Assembly: GCA_003551265.1 (NCBI GenBank)
Contig: PUMG01000377.1
Location: 1 to 27,936 of the forward strand
Length of the DNA stretch: 27,936 nt
Direction: 5' to 3'
Origin: Halovenus sp.
Lineage (GTDB): Archaea > Halobacteriota > Halobacteria > Halobacteriales > Haloarculaceae
A program made the position numbers and the translations under genes. Below, in pieces: positions 6,518-13,527 of the stretch. Below the pieces are notes generated by a model that was given only the letters and a program-made list of their open reading frames with translations, was not told where the DNA came from and ran no database searches. Position 1 is the first letter of the stretch. Each line of letters starts with the position of its first letter.

Positions 6518-8560
6518 ATGGCAACCGCCACTGAGTCGGGCCACGACGTCACGGAAGCGTCCTCCTCGACTGTCGAGCGGATAGTACTCTACAGACAGGC
6601 GGTGTTCGTCGTACTCACGTTCTTCGGGATGACGGGCGGACTGTTCGGCGGCTGGTTCGGTGCACCCTCCTGGTTCGTCTGGGGTGCCTACGGAACTGCC
6701 TACGTCTTCGGGAGCTGGTACGGCATCAAAGAGAGCATTCGGGCGATGCAGGAGCCAGCCGTGGAGATTGACCTGCTGATGGTGCTGGCAGCCCTCGGTG
6801 CGCTGTTCATCGGCGCGCCGTTCGAGGGCGCCATGTTGCTGTTTCTGTTCTCGCTGGCGACCGTGCTGGAGGAGTACGCAATCGGTCGGTCTCGGGGGGC
6901 GATTAAATCACTCATGGAGATCCGCCCGGAGTCCGCCCGGATACTACGTGACGGCGAGGAGACGTTGGTGCCAATCGAAAGCGTCGAGCTCGGGGACATC
7001 TTCGTCGTTCGTCCCGGCGACCGACTACCTCTCGACGGCGTCGTCGAGTCAGGCGAGAGTACGGTCGATCAGTCCTCGCTGACTGGCGAGTCCGTCCCGG
7101 TCCCGAAAGAGCCGGGGGACGAAGTCTTCGGTGGGACTATCAACGAGAACGGAAGTCTGGAAGTTCGTGTGACTCGCAAAGCCCACGAGTCCGCAATTTC
7201 TCGGCTCATTCACATGGTCGAGGAGGCACAGAACAAACAGGCCCCGACGCAGCAACTCATCGACCGCTTCGAACAGCCCTACGTGTTGAGCGTTTTCGCG
7301 ATGACCATCGTCGCGATTGTCCTGCCGATGGTGTTGCTGAGTCACTCGTTCGAACCGACCGTGTATCGGGCGATGACACTCATGGTTGCGGCCTCGCCGT
7401 GTGCAGTCATCATCTCGACGCCTGCAGCGGTCCTCTCGGCAATCACTGCTGGCGCTCGACAGGGTGTGCTGTTCAAAGGTGGTGAACACATCGAGACTGC
7501 AGGCGATGTCGACGCAATCGCCTTCGACAAGACAGGGACGCTCACCGAAGGAAACACACGACTCACCGACGTCACGGCTCGTCCGGGCGCAACCGTCGAT
7601 GGTGACGAGTTGGCCGTCGATGGTAACGAGTTGACCGTCGATAGTGACGAATTAACCGTCGACAGTGGCGAATTAACCGACGATGACCTGCTCGCACTCG
7701 CGAGTGCGGTCCAGTCACGGTCGGAACACCACCTGGCCGAGGCGACCGTCGATGCTGCCAGAGAGCGGTCACTCGACATCCCTGCTGCGAGCAGATTCGA
7801 GGCTGTCGTCGGGAAAGGCGTCCACGCGAACGTTGCGGGGCGAACGGTTCACATCGGGAACCGTCGGTACTTCGAGACGGTGACTGGCGACGAGTCGATC
7901 GACGGACTCGAAACGGGTCTGGAGGCGTTGCGCTCGCTGGAGGCGTCTGGCAAGACGAGCGTCCTCGTCGTCAGCGAATCTGAGGACGGGTTGTCGGTAC
8001 TCGGCTGGTTGGCGTTCACTGATACGATTCGTGTGGATGCGGCCGCGACGATCGAGCGACTGCGCGAACGCGGCGTCGAGCAGATTGTGATGCTGACCGG
8101 TGACAACGAGCGGGTCGCACAGTACATCGCCGATGAACTCGGTATCGACGAGGTGTACGCAGAACTCCTGCCCGAGCAGAAAGTCGAGCACATCGAGCAG
8201 CTCAAAGAGCGTCACGAAGCGGTGGCGATGGTCGGCGACGGCGTGAACGACGCCCCCGCGCTGGCCACCGCCGACATCAGCATCGGCATGGGCGGGGCAG
8301 GTACCGACGTGGCACTGGAAACCGCCGACATCGTTCTCATGTCCGATGCGCTCGAACGCCTCCCCTACGCGTTCTCGCTCAGTCGTGAGACACGAAAGAC
8401 GCTGTATCTCAACTTCTCTATCGCCTTCGGAGCCATCGTCATCATGATCGCCGCGATTCTGACCGCCGGCATTCCGCTTCCGCTTGCAGTTATCGGCCAC
8501 GAAGGCTCGACTGTGCTGGTCTCCCTGATCGGACTCCGGTTGCTCGGATTCGATGGGTGA
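6518..8560 (+). CDS. Heavy-metal P-type ATPase, P1B-4 subgroup
   Basis: An integral-membrane, ATP-driven transition-metal exporter, 680 aa. In order: transmembrane helices from about 30-120, actuator TGES (189-192), metal-site SPC in the central helix (293-295), phosphorylation motif DKTGTLTEG (337-345), nucleotide-binding domain, hinge GDGVNDAP, and HEGST in the last helix (661-665). SPC together with HEGST defines P1B-4, whose members move Co2+, Zn2+, Cd2+ or Fe2+. No N-terminal CXXC metal-binding domain is present, normal for this subgroup. Oddities: the nucleotide-binding HP dipeptide reads HH (SEHHLA, 402-407), and four seven-residue tandem repeats lie at 360-387. The DtxR-like operator upstream points to iron or manganese among possible ions. 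The ATG at 6518 fits the promoter. Confidence 0.93.
   Translation: MATATESGHDVTEASSSTVERIVLYRQAVFVVLTFFGMTGGLFGGWFGAPSWFVWGAYGTAYVFGSWYGIKESIRAMQEPAVEIDLLMVLAALGALFIGAPFEGAMLLFLFSLATVLEEYAIGRSRGAIKSLMEIRPESARILRDGEETLVPIESVELGDIFVVRPGDRLPLDGVVESGESTVDQSSLTGESVPVPKEPGDEVFGGTINENGSLEVRVTRKAHESAISRLIHMVEEAQNKQAPTQQLIDRFEQPYVLSVFAMTIVAIVLPMVLLSHSFEPTVYRAMTLMVAASPCAVIISTPAAVLSAITAGARQGVLFKGGEHIETAGDVDAIAFDKTGTLTEGNTRLTDVTARPGATVDGDELAVDGNELTVDSDELTVDSGELTDDDLLALASAVQSRSEHHLAEATVDAARERSLDIPAASRFEAVVGKGVHANVAGRTVHIGNRRYFETVTGDESIDGLETGLEALRSLEASGKTSVLVVSESEDGLSVLGWLAFTDTIRVDAAATIERLRERGVEQIVMLTGDNERVAQYIADELGIDEVYAELLPEQKVEHIEQLKERHEAVAMVGDGVNDAPALATADISIGMGGAGTDVALETADIVLMSDALERLPYAFSLSRETRKTLYLNFSIAFGAIVIMIAAILTAGIPLPLAVIGHEGSTVLVSLIGLRLLGFDG
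7595..7678 (+). repeat. Four 21-bp tandem repeats in the ATPase nucleotide-binding domain
   Basis: Units at 7595-7615, 7616-7636, 7637-7657 and 7658-7678 start GTCGA and end in a codon pair for Leu-Ala or Leu-Thr. They encode V-D-(G/S)-(D/N/G)-E-L-(A/T), residues 360-387. The units have diverged by a few bases each, so the expansion is not brand new. They insert 28 acidic residues just after the first strand of the N domain. Confidence 0.92.
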
Positions 8561-8618
8561 GTTCCCGCTCTCACCGACAGTTAGTACTACCTTTGGTACG
8601 TGAGTACAACTTGAAATA

Positions 8619-8921
8619 ATGAGTAGTACAGAAGAACCCGAGATAGTCAGGGTTTCACAGAAGGGTCAGGCGACGATACCGAAGCCCCTCCGAGAGAAGT
8701 TCGGAATCGACACACCGGGCGAGGTGTTCATCTACGAGGAGGAGGGATGGATCGTCGTTGAAGCCGTTCCAACTCTCGACGAGTTGGGTGGTATTCACAC
8801 CACCGACGAGCGTGAGACAGGGGTGGTACTCGACCGGGTTCGGGAACTGAAGCGTCAAGAGCGTGACCGCGAGGAAAAGCGAGCGAACCGACTCCGACCC
8901 GACGGTGCTGAAAACAGATGA
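8619..8921 (+). CDS. AbrB/SpoVT-like antitoxin (VapB type)
   Basis: 100 aa. Residues 9-55 form a swapped-hairpin AbrB DNA-binding domain: VRVSQKGQATIPKPLREKFGI, then a strand pair EVFIYEEEGWIVVEAVP. The C-terminal half is a charged helix that in VapB proteins wraps the toxin. Its stop codon overlaps the ATG of the following PIN gene (ATGA), the standard toxin-antitoxin coupling. VapB proteins repress their own operon with the toxin as co-repressor; GTAC motifs upstream at 8584, 8596 and 8604 could be half-sites. The partner toxin is broken, so this copy may persist only as a regulator. A related but orphan copy lies at 25459-25734. Confidence 0.9.
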   Translation: MSSTEEPEIVRVSQKGQATIPKPLREKFGIDTPGEVFIYEEEGWIVVEAVPTLDELGGIHTTDERETGVVLDRVRELKRQERDREEKRANRLRPDGAENR

Positions 8922-9217
8922 CCACTCGGTACGTGTTCGACACCGAGGCGCTCATTGCGTTTCTCTACAACGAGCCTGGACGGAACGTCGTCCAGACCTA
9001 CCTTGAGACGGTCGAATCTGGCAACGCTGAAGGACTGCTAGCCGAGACGAACGCCTGCGAGGTGTTCTACCTCGTGGCCCGTTTCGAAGGTGTCGACGAA
9101 GAGCCGACCATTGACTCGGCACTCTCAGTCGGAAGATGGTACAATATACTGAATTATTATAAAGAAGATGCCAAGCAACGTGACGATCGCTGCGACTACA
9201 GGGGATACGATAAATAA
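8918..9217 (+). pseudogene. Truncated PIN-domain toxin (VapC type)
   Basis: VapC toxins are Mg-dependent ribonucleases whose PIN site uses three or four acidic residues spread along about 125-140 aa. Here residues 1-72 look normal: YVFDTEALIAFLYNEPG with Asp8, and NACEVFYLV with Glu48. After about residue 72 (near 9130) the sequence turns into an AT-rich tail rich in Tyr, Lys and Asn with no PIN homology. The later acidic residues of the S-L-A-D-A helix and the C-terminal strand are missing. The frame stops at 9217 after 99 residues. The junction coincides with the end of an opposite-strand membrane-protein gene, so a recombination event replaced the toxin's 3' half. Very likely inactive. Confidence 0.82.
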
Positions 9218-9355
9218 TATCGCAATTGAAATAAGGAATATGTATATTTTCCATATACGTTGAAGTTCTTGGGCATGCTGGTCAAGCTCCGACTCTAACT
9301 CTTCAATTCTAGTCTGTAGTGCCTCAATGTCGGGGTTAGGGCCATCATCCGTCAT
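9125..9355 (-). CDS. Small coiled-coil membrane protein
   Basis: 76 aa starting at MTDDGPN. The TTG at 9364 would add three residues but is less likely. Residues 8-33 are heptad-like and highly charged (IEALQTRIEELESELDQHAQEL), a short coiled coil. Two hydrophobic stretches follow to the C-terminus, ending PSSD. It probably sits in the cytoplasmic membrane with a cytoplasmic coil. A TATA-like box (minus strand, 9383-9390) predicts a start about 5 nt before the ATG, which supports expression. The DNA is markedly more AT-rich than the flanks, suggesting transfer. Its 3' end overlaps the last genuine codons of the truncated PIN gene. I do not recognise a family. Confidence 0.6.
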   Translation of the reverse strand: MTDDGPNPDIEALQTRIEELESELDQHAQELQRIWKIYIFLISIAILFIVSPVVAAIVTLLGIFFIIIQYIVPSSD

Positions 9356-9382
9356 AAGTGGCAACTCACAACCAATTCAATT

Positions 9383-9390
9383 AAATATAG
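9383..9390 (-). promoter_or_regulatory. TATA-like box of the small membrane-protein gene
   Basis: CTATATTT on the minus strand, 28-35 bp before the ATG at 9355, predicts a nearly leaderless transcript. Confidence 0.5.
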
Positions 9391-9475
9391 GTGGTTTTGT
9401 CGGCCCTATTGAATCCGACGAATTCTGGAGAATGGCTGGCTCTACGGGTCGTTTCTCTCTCGAATTTTTGAGAAG

Positions 9476-9499
9476 CGCCCGAGGCGGGATTTGAACCCG
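9476..9499 (-). repeat. Partial tRNA-Asp copy (3' end), possible att site
   Basis: These 24 bases are identical to 9618-9641, which is the discriminator base, 3' acceptor strand, T-stem strand and T-loop of the intact tRNA-Asp. Identity ends one base later. A truncated 3' tRNA end downstream of an intact tRNA in the same orientation is the classic footprint of integrase-mediated insertion. No integrase gene remains; only 118 bp separates the two copies. Confidence 0.75.
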
Positions 9500-9539
9500 G
9501 TGCGAACCTCACTGCGTTCGGTTCCCGTGGTTCAAATCC
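9487..9539. repeat. T-arm-like inverted repeat enclosing a REP-like motif
   Basis: GGATTTGAACC (9487-9497) and its exact complement GGTTCAAATCC (9529-9539) form an 11-bp inverted repeat, each arm resembling a tRNA T arm. Between them, CGAAC (9503-9507) and GTTCG (9516-9520) can form a smaller stem. The right arm therefore looks like an inverted extra copy of a tRNA 3' fragment. Confidence 0.7.
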
Positions 9540-9617
9540 TCCGAGACGATTTCCTGCTCACGAAGAGATTGCTCGCACACGCGACGCGGTACTCGCCGTG
9601 ATGTTCGCAGGAAAATA

Positions 9618-9690
9618 CGCCCGAGGCGGGATTTGAACCCGCGTCACGACCGTGACAGGGTCGTATGATGGGCCACTACACCACCCGGGC
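9618..9690 (-). tRNA. tRNA-Asp (anticodon GTC)
   Basis: A 73-nt cloverleaf without encoded CCA. The acceptor stem is GCCCGGG paired with CTCGGGC (one G-U pair), with discriminator G. The anticodon stem CGACC/GGTCG encloses loop CTGTCAC, giving anticodon GTC. The T arm is GCGGG-TTCAAAT-CCCGC. The D arm is short with a G-U pair, as in other haloarchaeal tRNA-Asp. G1-C72, G73 and the GTC anticodon fit aspartate identity. A TATA-like box on the minus strand (9715-9725) predicts a start a few bases before the mature 5' end. The 3' end is duplicated at 9476-9499. Confidence 0.97.
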
Positions 9691-9714
9691 CTGCATTACC
9701 CCGTATCCGGGTTC

Positions 9715-9725
9715 GAGTATTAAGG
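9715..9725 (-). promoter_or_regulatory. Promoter element of tRNA-Asp
   Basis: GCCTTAATACT on the minus strand, centred about 30 bp before the mature tRNA 5' end at 9690, fits an archaeal TATA box for the tRNA gene. Confidence 0.5.
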
Positions 9726-9751
9726 CTTTCCAATCCAACTCACCGCGCAAG

Positions 9752-9835
9752 ATACTTTATCACACACTACCAAGGAGTACGTAGGCAGGACCACTTCGTC
9801 GAGGGTCCGGTAGCTACGTCCGTCTGATTTAATAA
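9752..9835 (+). promoter_or_regulatory. Upstream region of RNA polymerase operon: two TATA candidates and a hairpin
   Basis: Two rightward TATA candidates are visible. TACTTTATC near 9753-9761 predicts a start around 9783 and a leader of about 120 nt. TTTAATAA at 9828-9835 predicts a start near 9858 and a leader of about 50 nt. Between them lies a two-part stem: ACGTAG (9779-9784) with CTACGT (9814-9819), and GGACC (9788-9792) with GGTCC (9804-9808) around an 11-nt loop. Use of the first promoter would put this hairpin at the 5' end of the mRNA. Confidence 0.4.
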
Positions 9836-9906
9836 GCGTTATATGGCTGGCAGAAATAAGTCCCTGTAGTATCTACGAACAGCTTCTTAGCCGGCAAGCC
9901 ACACCC

Positions 9907-10134
9907 ATGGTAGATGTAAGCAACCACACACTCGTACCGGAGCACACCGTTCTCGACGGCGACGAAATCGAGACGGTGATGGAGGAGTATAACATCAAGA
10001 AAACAGATCTTCCCAAGATAAAACGGACCGACCCCGCACTCCCGAGCGACGCGGATGTGGGCGACGTCATCAAAATCACACGGGATTCACGAACCGCTGA
10101 TCAGGTTACAGTGTACCGAATGGTGGTGCAATAA
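9907..10134 (+). CDS. rpoH: RNA polymerase subunit H (Rpo5)
   Basis: 75-aa archaeal subunit H, equivalent to the C-terminal domain of eukaryotic RPB5. It forms part of the jaw that grips downstream DNA. Family landmarks are LVPEHTVLDGDEIETVMEEYNI, DLPKIKRTDPAL, GDVIKITRDS and the terminal TVYRMVV. Full length for the family. It is the first gene of the polymerase operon: its TAA shares one base with the ATG of rpoB'' (TAATG), so translation is probably coupled. The ATG at 9907 begins exactly where family homology begins. Confidence 0.97.
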   Translation: MVDVSNHTLVPEHTVLDGDEIETVMEEYNIKKTDLPKIKRTDPALPSDADVGDVIKITRDSRTADQVTVYRMVVQ

Positions 10135-11696
10135 TGGACATCGAGGACAAACGCACAATCTCACGACAGTACTTTTCGCGGGAACGACTCGCTGAACACC
10201 ACTTCCGGTCGTTCAACAACTTTCTCGACCGGGGAATGCAACAGGTCGTCGACGAGAAGGCGACCATCGACACCGACATCGGCGACAAAGAGGGCGAAGA
10301 GCCAGTGTACGTCGAACTGGGGGACGTTCGCGTGGTCACACCACGCGTTCGGGAAGCCGACGGCAGCGAAGAACTGCTGTACCCCCAGGAAGCGCGCCTA
10401 CGCAACATCACCTACTCCGCCCCTGTGTTCATGGAGATGGCCGTCATCAAAGGCGGCGAAGAGGAAGAAGAACGCGTCGTCGACCAGACGGAGACGAAAA
10501 TCGGGCGCATGCCTATCATGGTCGGGTCGAAAAAGTGTAACATCGCTAACTTCACAGACCCAGACCTCATCGAAATCGGGGAAGACCCTGCCGACCCCGG
10601 CGGCTACTTCATTGTCAACGGGTCAGAACGCGTGTTGATGACCAGCGAGGACCTCGCACCCAACAAGATTCTCGCCGAGACCGACACGAAATACGGCGAC
10701 ACCATCGAGATTGCGAAGACGTTCTCACAGCGCCGCGGATACCGCGCGCTGGTGCTGTGTGAGCGAACGCGTGACGGACTGCTGGAAGTGTCGTTCCCGT
10801 CGGTGTCCGGAAGCGTCAACTTCGTCACGCTGGTCCGGGCACTCGGACTGGAATCCGACGAGGAGATCGTCCACCGCGTCAGCGACGACCCCGAGGTCGT
10901 GAAGTTCATGCTGGAGAACCTGGAGGCTGCGGAGGTCCAGACCACTGAGGAGGCAATCGAGACGCTCGGTGTCCGTGTCGCCTCGGGTCAGGGCAAGAAC
11001 TACCAGCTCAAACGCGCAAACTACGTCATCGACCGGTATCTCCTCCCGCATCTCCATGAGGAAGGGATTCCGGACGAGGACGTCCGTATCAACAAGGCGT
11101 ACTACCTGTGCCGGATGGCAGAGGCGTGTTTCGAACTCGCACTGGAGCGCCGCGATGCCGACGACAAAGACCACTACGCCAACAAGCGCCTGAAAGTGTC
11201 GGGCGACCTGATGCGCGACCTGTTCCGGACGGCGCTGAACAAGCTGGCACGCGACGTCAAGTACCAGCTCGAACGCGCGAACATGCGTAACCGCCAGCTT
11301 TCGGTCTCGACAGTCGTCCGGTCGGACGTGCTGACAGAGCGACTGGAGCATCCGATTGCGACGGGCAACTGGGTCGGCGGCCGCTCCGGCGTCTCACAGC
11401 TTGTCGACCGAACCGACTACATGGGGGTGCTCTCACACCTGCGACGGCTTCGCTCGCCGCTGTCGCGGTCACAGCCACACTTCGAAGCACGCGACCTTCA
11501 CGCGACACAGTGGGGCCGTATCTGTCCCTCAGAAACACCGGAGGGACCGAACTGTGGACTGGTGAAAAACTTCGCACAGGCGATGGAGCTATCACAGAAC
11601 GTTGAGGACGAACAGAAGCTGAAACAGGAACTTGCCGGGATGGGCGTCGAGGGAATTCCCGGTTTCGGGGGGCTCGAAGCCCCGGCGGACGACTAA
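10134..11696 (+). CDS. rpoB2: RNA polymerase subunit B'' (N-terminal half of beta)
   Basis: 520 aa. In haloarchaea and many methanogens the beta (RPB2) chain is encoded as two genes; this is the N-terminal half. It carries the protrusion, lobe and fork regions: [21 protein letters not shown] near 160-180, the [59 protein letters not shown] segment (about 385-445) and [24 protein letters not shown] near 460-485. These are classic beta-subunit motifs around the fork loop. The chain ends at the normal haloarchaeal split point, so the short length is not a truncation. Four bases separate its stop from the rpoB' ATG. Confidence 0.97.
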   Translation: MDIEDKRTISRQYFSRERLAEHHFRSFNNFLDRGMQQVVDEKATIDTDIGDKEGEEPVYVELGDVRVVTPRVREADGSEELLYPQEARLRNITYSAPVFMEMAVIKGGEEEEERVVDQTETKIGRMPIMVGSKKCNIANFTDPDLIEIGEDPADPGGYFIVNGSERVLMTSEDLAPNKILAETDTKYGDTIEIAKTFSQRRGYRALVLCERTRDGLLEVSFPSVSGSVNFVTLVRALGLESDEEIVHRVSDDPEVVKFMLENLEAAEVQTTEEAIETLGVRVASGQGKNYQLKRANYVIDRYLLPHLHEEGIPDEDVRINKAYYLCRMAEACFELALERRDADDKDHYANKRLKVSGDLMRDLFRTALNKLARDVKYQLERANMRNRQLSVSTVVRSDVLTERLEHPIATGNWVGGRSGVSQLVDRTDYMGVLSHLRRLRSPLSRSQPHFEARDLHATQWGRICPSETPEGPNCGLVKNFAQAMELSQNVEDEQKLKQELAGMGVEGIPGFGGLEAPADD

Positions 11697-11700
11697 AATC

Positions 11701-13527
11701 ATGAGTCAGGGACGAGAGGCGAAAGTATACGTCAACGGCAGTCTGGTCGGAACGCATCCCGACCCGGAACAGCTCACAGAACAGATTCGACAGGCTCGAC
11801 GCCGGGGAGACATCAGCGAGATGGTGAACGTCTCGCTGAAAAAGCGGACACAGGAAGTCGTCATCAACGCGGACGGGGGACGAGCACGGCGACCGTTGCT
11901 CGTCGTCGAGAACGGTGAAACACTCATCTCCGACTCCGAAATCGAGTCGCTCCGTGCTGGTGAAATCGACTTTCAGGACCTCGTCGACCGCGGCTACGTC
12001 GAGTTCATCGACGCCGAAGAAGAGGAGGACATTCTGGTAGGCGTCGACGAGAAAGAACTGACCGAGCGACACACACACCTCGAAATCGACCCGCAGCTGA
12101 TGTTCGGTATCGGCGCAGGGATGATTCCGTATCCCGAACACAACGCCTCACCGCGAATCACCATGGGGTCGGGGATGATAAAGCAGTCACTCGGACTGCC
12201 CTCTGCGAACTACCGGATTCGGCCGGACACCCGCCAGCACCTCCTTCATTATCCGCAACTGTCGCTGGTCAAGACCCAGACGACAGAGCAGATTGGATAC
12301 GACGACCGACCGGCGGCGCAGAACTTCGTCGTCGCGGTGATGAGCTACGAGGGATTCAACATCGAGGACGCACTCGTGATGAACAAAGGGTCCGTCGAGC
12401 GAGCACTGGCCCGTTCGCACTTCTTCCGGACGTACGAGGGCGAAGAGCGCCGCTATCCCGGCGGACAGGAAGACCGCTTCGAGATGCCCGACGACGAGGT
12501 TCGGGGCGCTCGCGGCGAGGAAGCGTACACCCACCTCGACGAGGACGGACTCGTAAACCCCGAGACGACGGTCGACGAGAACGCGGTCCTGCTCGGGAAA
12601 ACCTCTCCCCCACGGTTTCTCGAAGAGCCAGACGACATGGGGGGGCTGTCGCCACAGAAACGTCGGGAGACGAGCGTGACGATGCGCTCGGGCGAGGACG
12701 GCGTGGTCGACACCGTGACGCTGATGGAGGGCGAAGACGGCTCGAAACTCTCGAAGGTGTCCGTTCGGGACGAACGGATTCCCGAACTCGGCGACAAGTT
12801 CGCCTCCCGCCACGGCCAGAAAGGGGTCGTCGGGCACATCGCCCCACAGGAGGATATGCCGTTCACCGAAGAGGGCGTCGTTCCCGACCTGATAGTCAAC
12901 CCTCACGCACTCCCCTCACGGATGACGGTCGGCCACATTCTGGAGATGATTGGCGGGAAAGTCGGCTCGCTCGAAGGACGGCGTGTCGACGGCACACCGT
13001 TCACCGGCGAGGACGAGGACGAACTCCGCGGCGCGCTCGAAGACCACGGCTTCGAGTCCAGCGGCAAGGAAGTCATGTACTCGGGCGTGACAGGCGAGAA
13101 AATCGAGGCCAAAATCTTCGTCGGCACCATCTTCTACCAGAAGCTGTATCACATGGTGTCGAACAAGATTCACGCCCGCTCACGTGGTCCAGTCCAGGTG
13201 CTCACCCGCCAGCCGACGGAAGGGCGTGCCCGCGAGGGTGGTCTCCGTATTGGGGAGATGGAACGCGACGTGTTCATCGGCCACGGCGCAGCCATGACGC
13301 TCAAAGAGCGTCTGCTGGATGAGTCCGACCGCGAGTGGATAAACGTCTGTGGAAGCTGTGGTATGACCGCTGTCGAGAACGTCGAGCAACGGCGAGTGTA
13401 CTGTCCGAACTGTGACGAAGAGACGGACATTCACTCTGTCGAGATGTCGTATGCGTTCAAACTGTTGCTCGATGAGATGAAAGCACTGGGAATCGCTCCC
13501 CGGATCGAACTGGAGGATGCCGTATGA
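11701..13527 (+). CDS. rpoB1: RNA polymerase subunit B' (C-terminal half of beta)
   Basis: 608 aa, the C-terminal half of beta. It contains the hybrid-binding domain, wall and clamp anchor: [60 protein letters not shown] and [21 protein letters not shown]. Near the end a four-cysteine zinc site is visible (Cys550, Cys553, Cys568, Cys571). I start at MSQGREAKV (11701). The longer frame from 11632 reads through the end of rpoB'' and its 23 extra residues do not match the family. The stop overlaps the rpoA' ATG by four bases (ATGA). Confidence 0.97.
   Translation: MSQGREAKVYVNGSLVGTHPDPEQLTEQIRQARRRGDISEMVNVSLKKRTQEVVINADGGRARRPLLVVENGETLISDSEIESLRAGEIDFQDLVDRGYVEFIDAEEEEDILVGVDEKELTERHTHLEIDPQLMFGIGAGMIPYPEHNASPRITMGSGMIKQSLGLPSANYRIRPDTRQHLLHYPQLSLVKTQTTEQIGYDDRPAAQNFVVAVMSYEGFNIEDALVMNKGSVERALARSHFFRTYEGEERRYPGGQEDRFEMPDDEVRGARGEEAYTHLDEDGLVNPETTVDENAVLLGKTSPPRFLEEPDDMGGLSPQKRRETSVTMRSGEDGVVDTVTLMEGEDGSKLSKVSVRDERIPELGDKFASRHGQKGVVGHIAPQEDMPFTEEGVVPDLIVNPHALPSRMTVGHILEMIGGKVGSLEGRRVDGTPFTGEDEDELRGALEDHGFESSGKEVMYSGVTGEKIEAKIFVGTIFYQKLYHMVSNKIHARSRGPVQVLTRQPTEGRAREGGLRIGEMERDVFIGHGAAMTLKERLLDESDREWINVCGSCGMTAVENVEQRRVYCPNCDEETDIHSVEMSYAFKLLLDEMKALGIAPRIELEDAV

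Noticed and set aside
7342..7779. Minus-strand frame encoding a Ser/Thr repeat protein in the ATPase gene
   Set aside because: Its repeats are only the complement of the real 21-bp repeat encoding the ATPase loop.
9476..9550. A second complete tRNA gene
   Set aside because: Only the 3' acceptor strand and T arm are present; no anticodon arm, D arm or matching 5' acceptor strand can be formed.
11257..12141. 294-codon minus-strand frame across the rpoB''/rpoB' junction
   Set aside because: Antisense to conserved coding sequence and crosses a gene boundary without any protein-like motif.
10134..13527. rpoB disrupted by a frameshift into two pieces
   Set aside because: The B''/B' split is normal in haloarchaea; the second piece has its own ATG after a 4-bp gap and both halves are complete.
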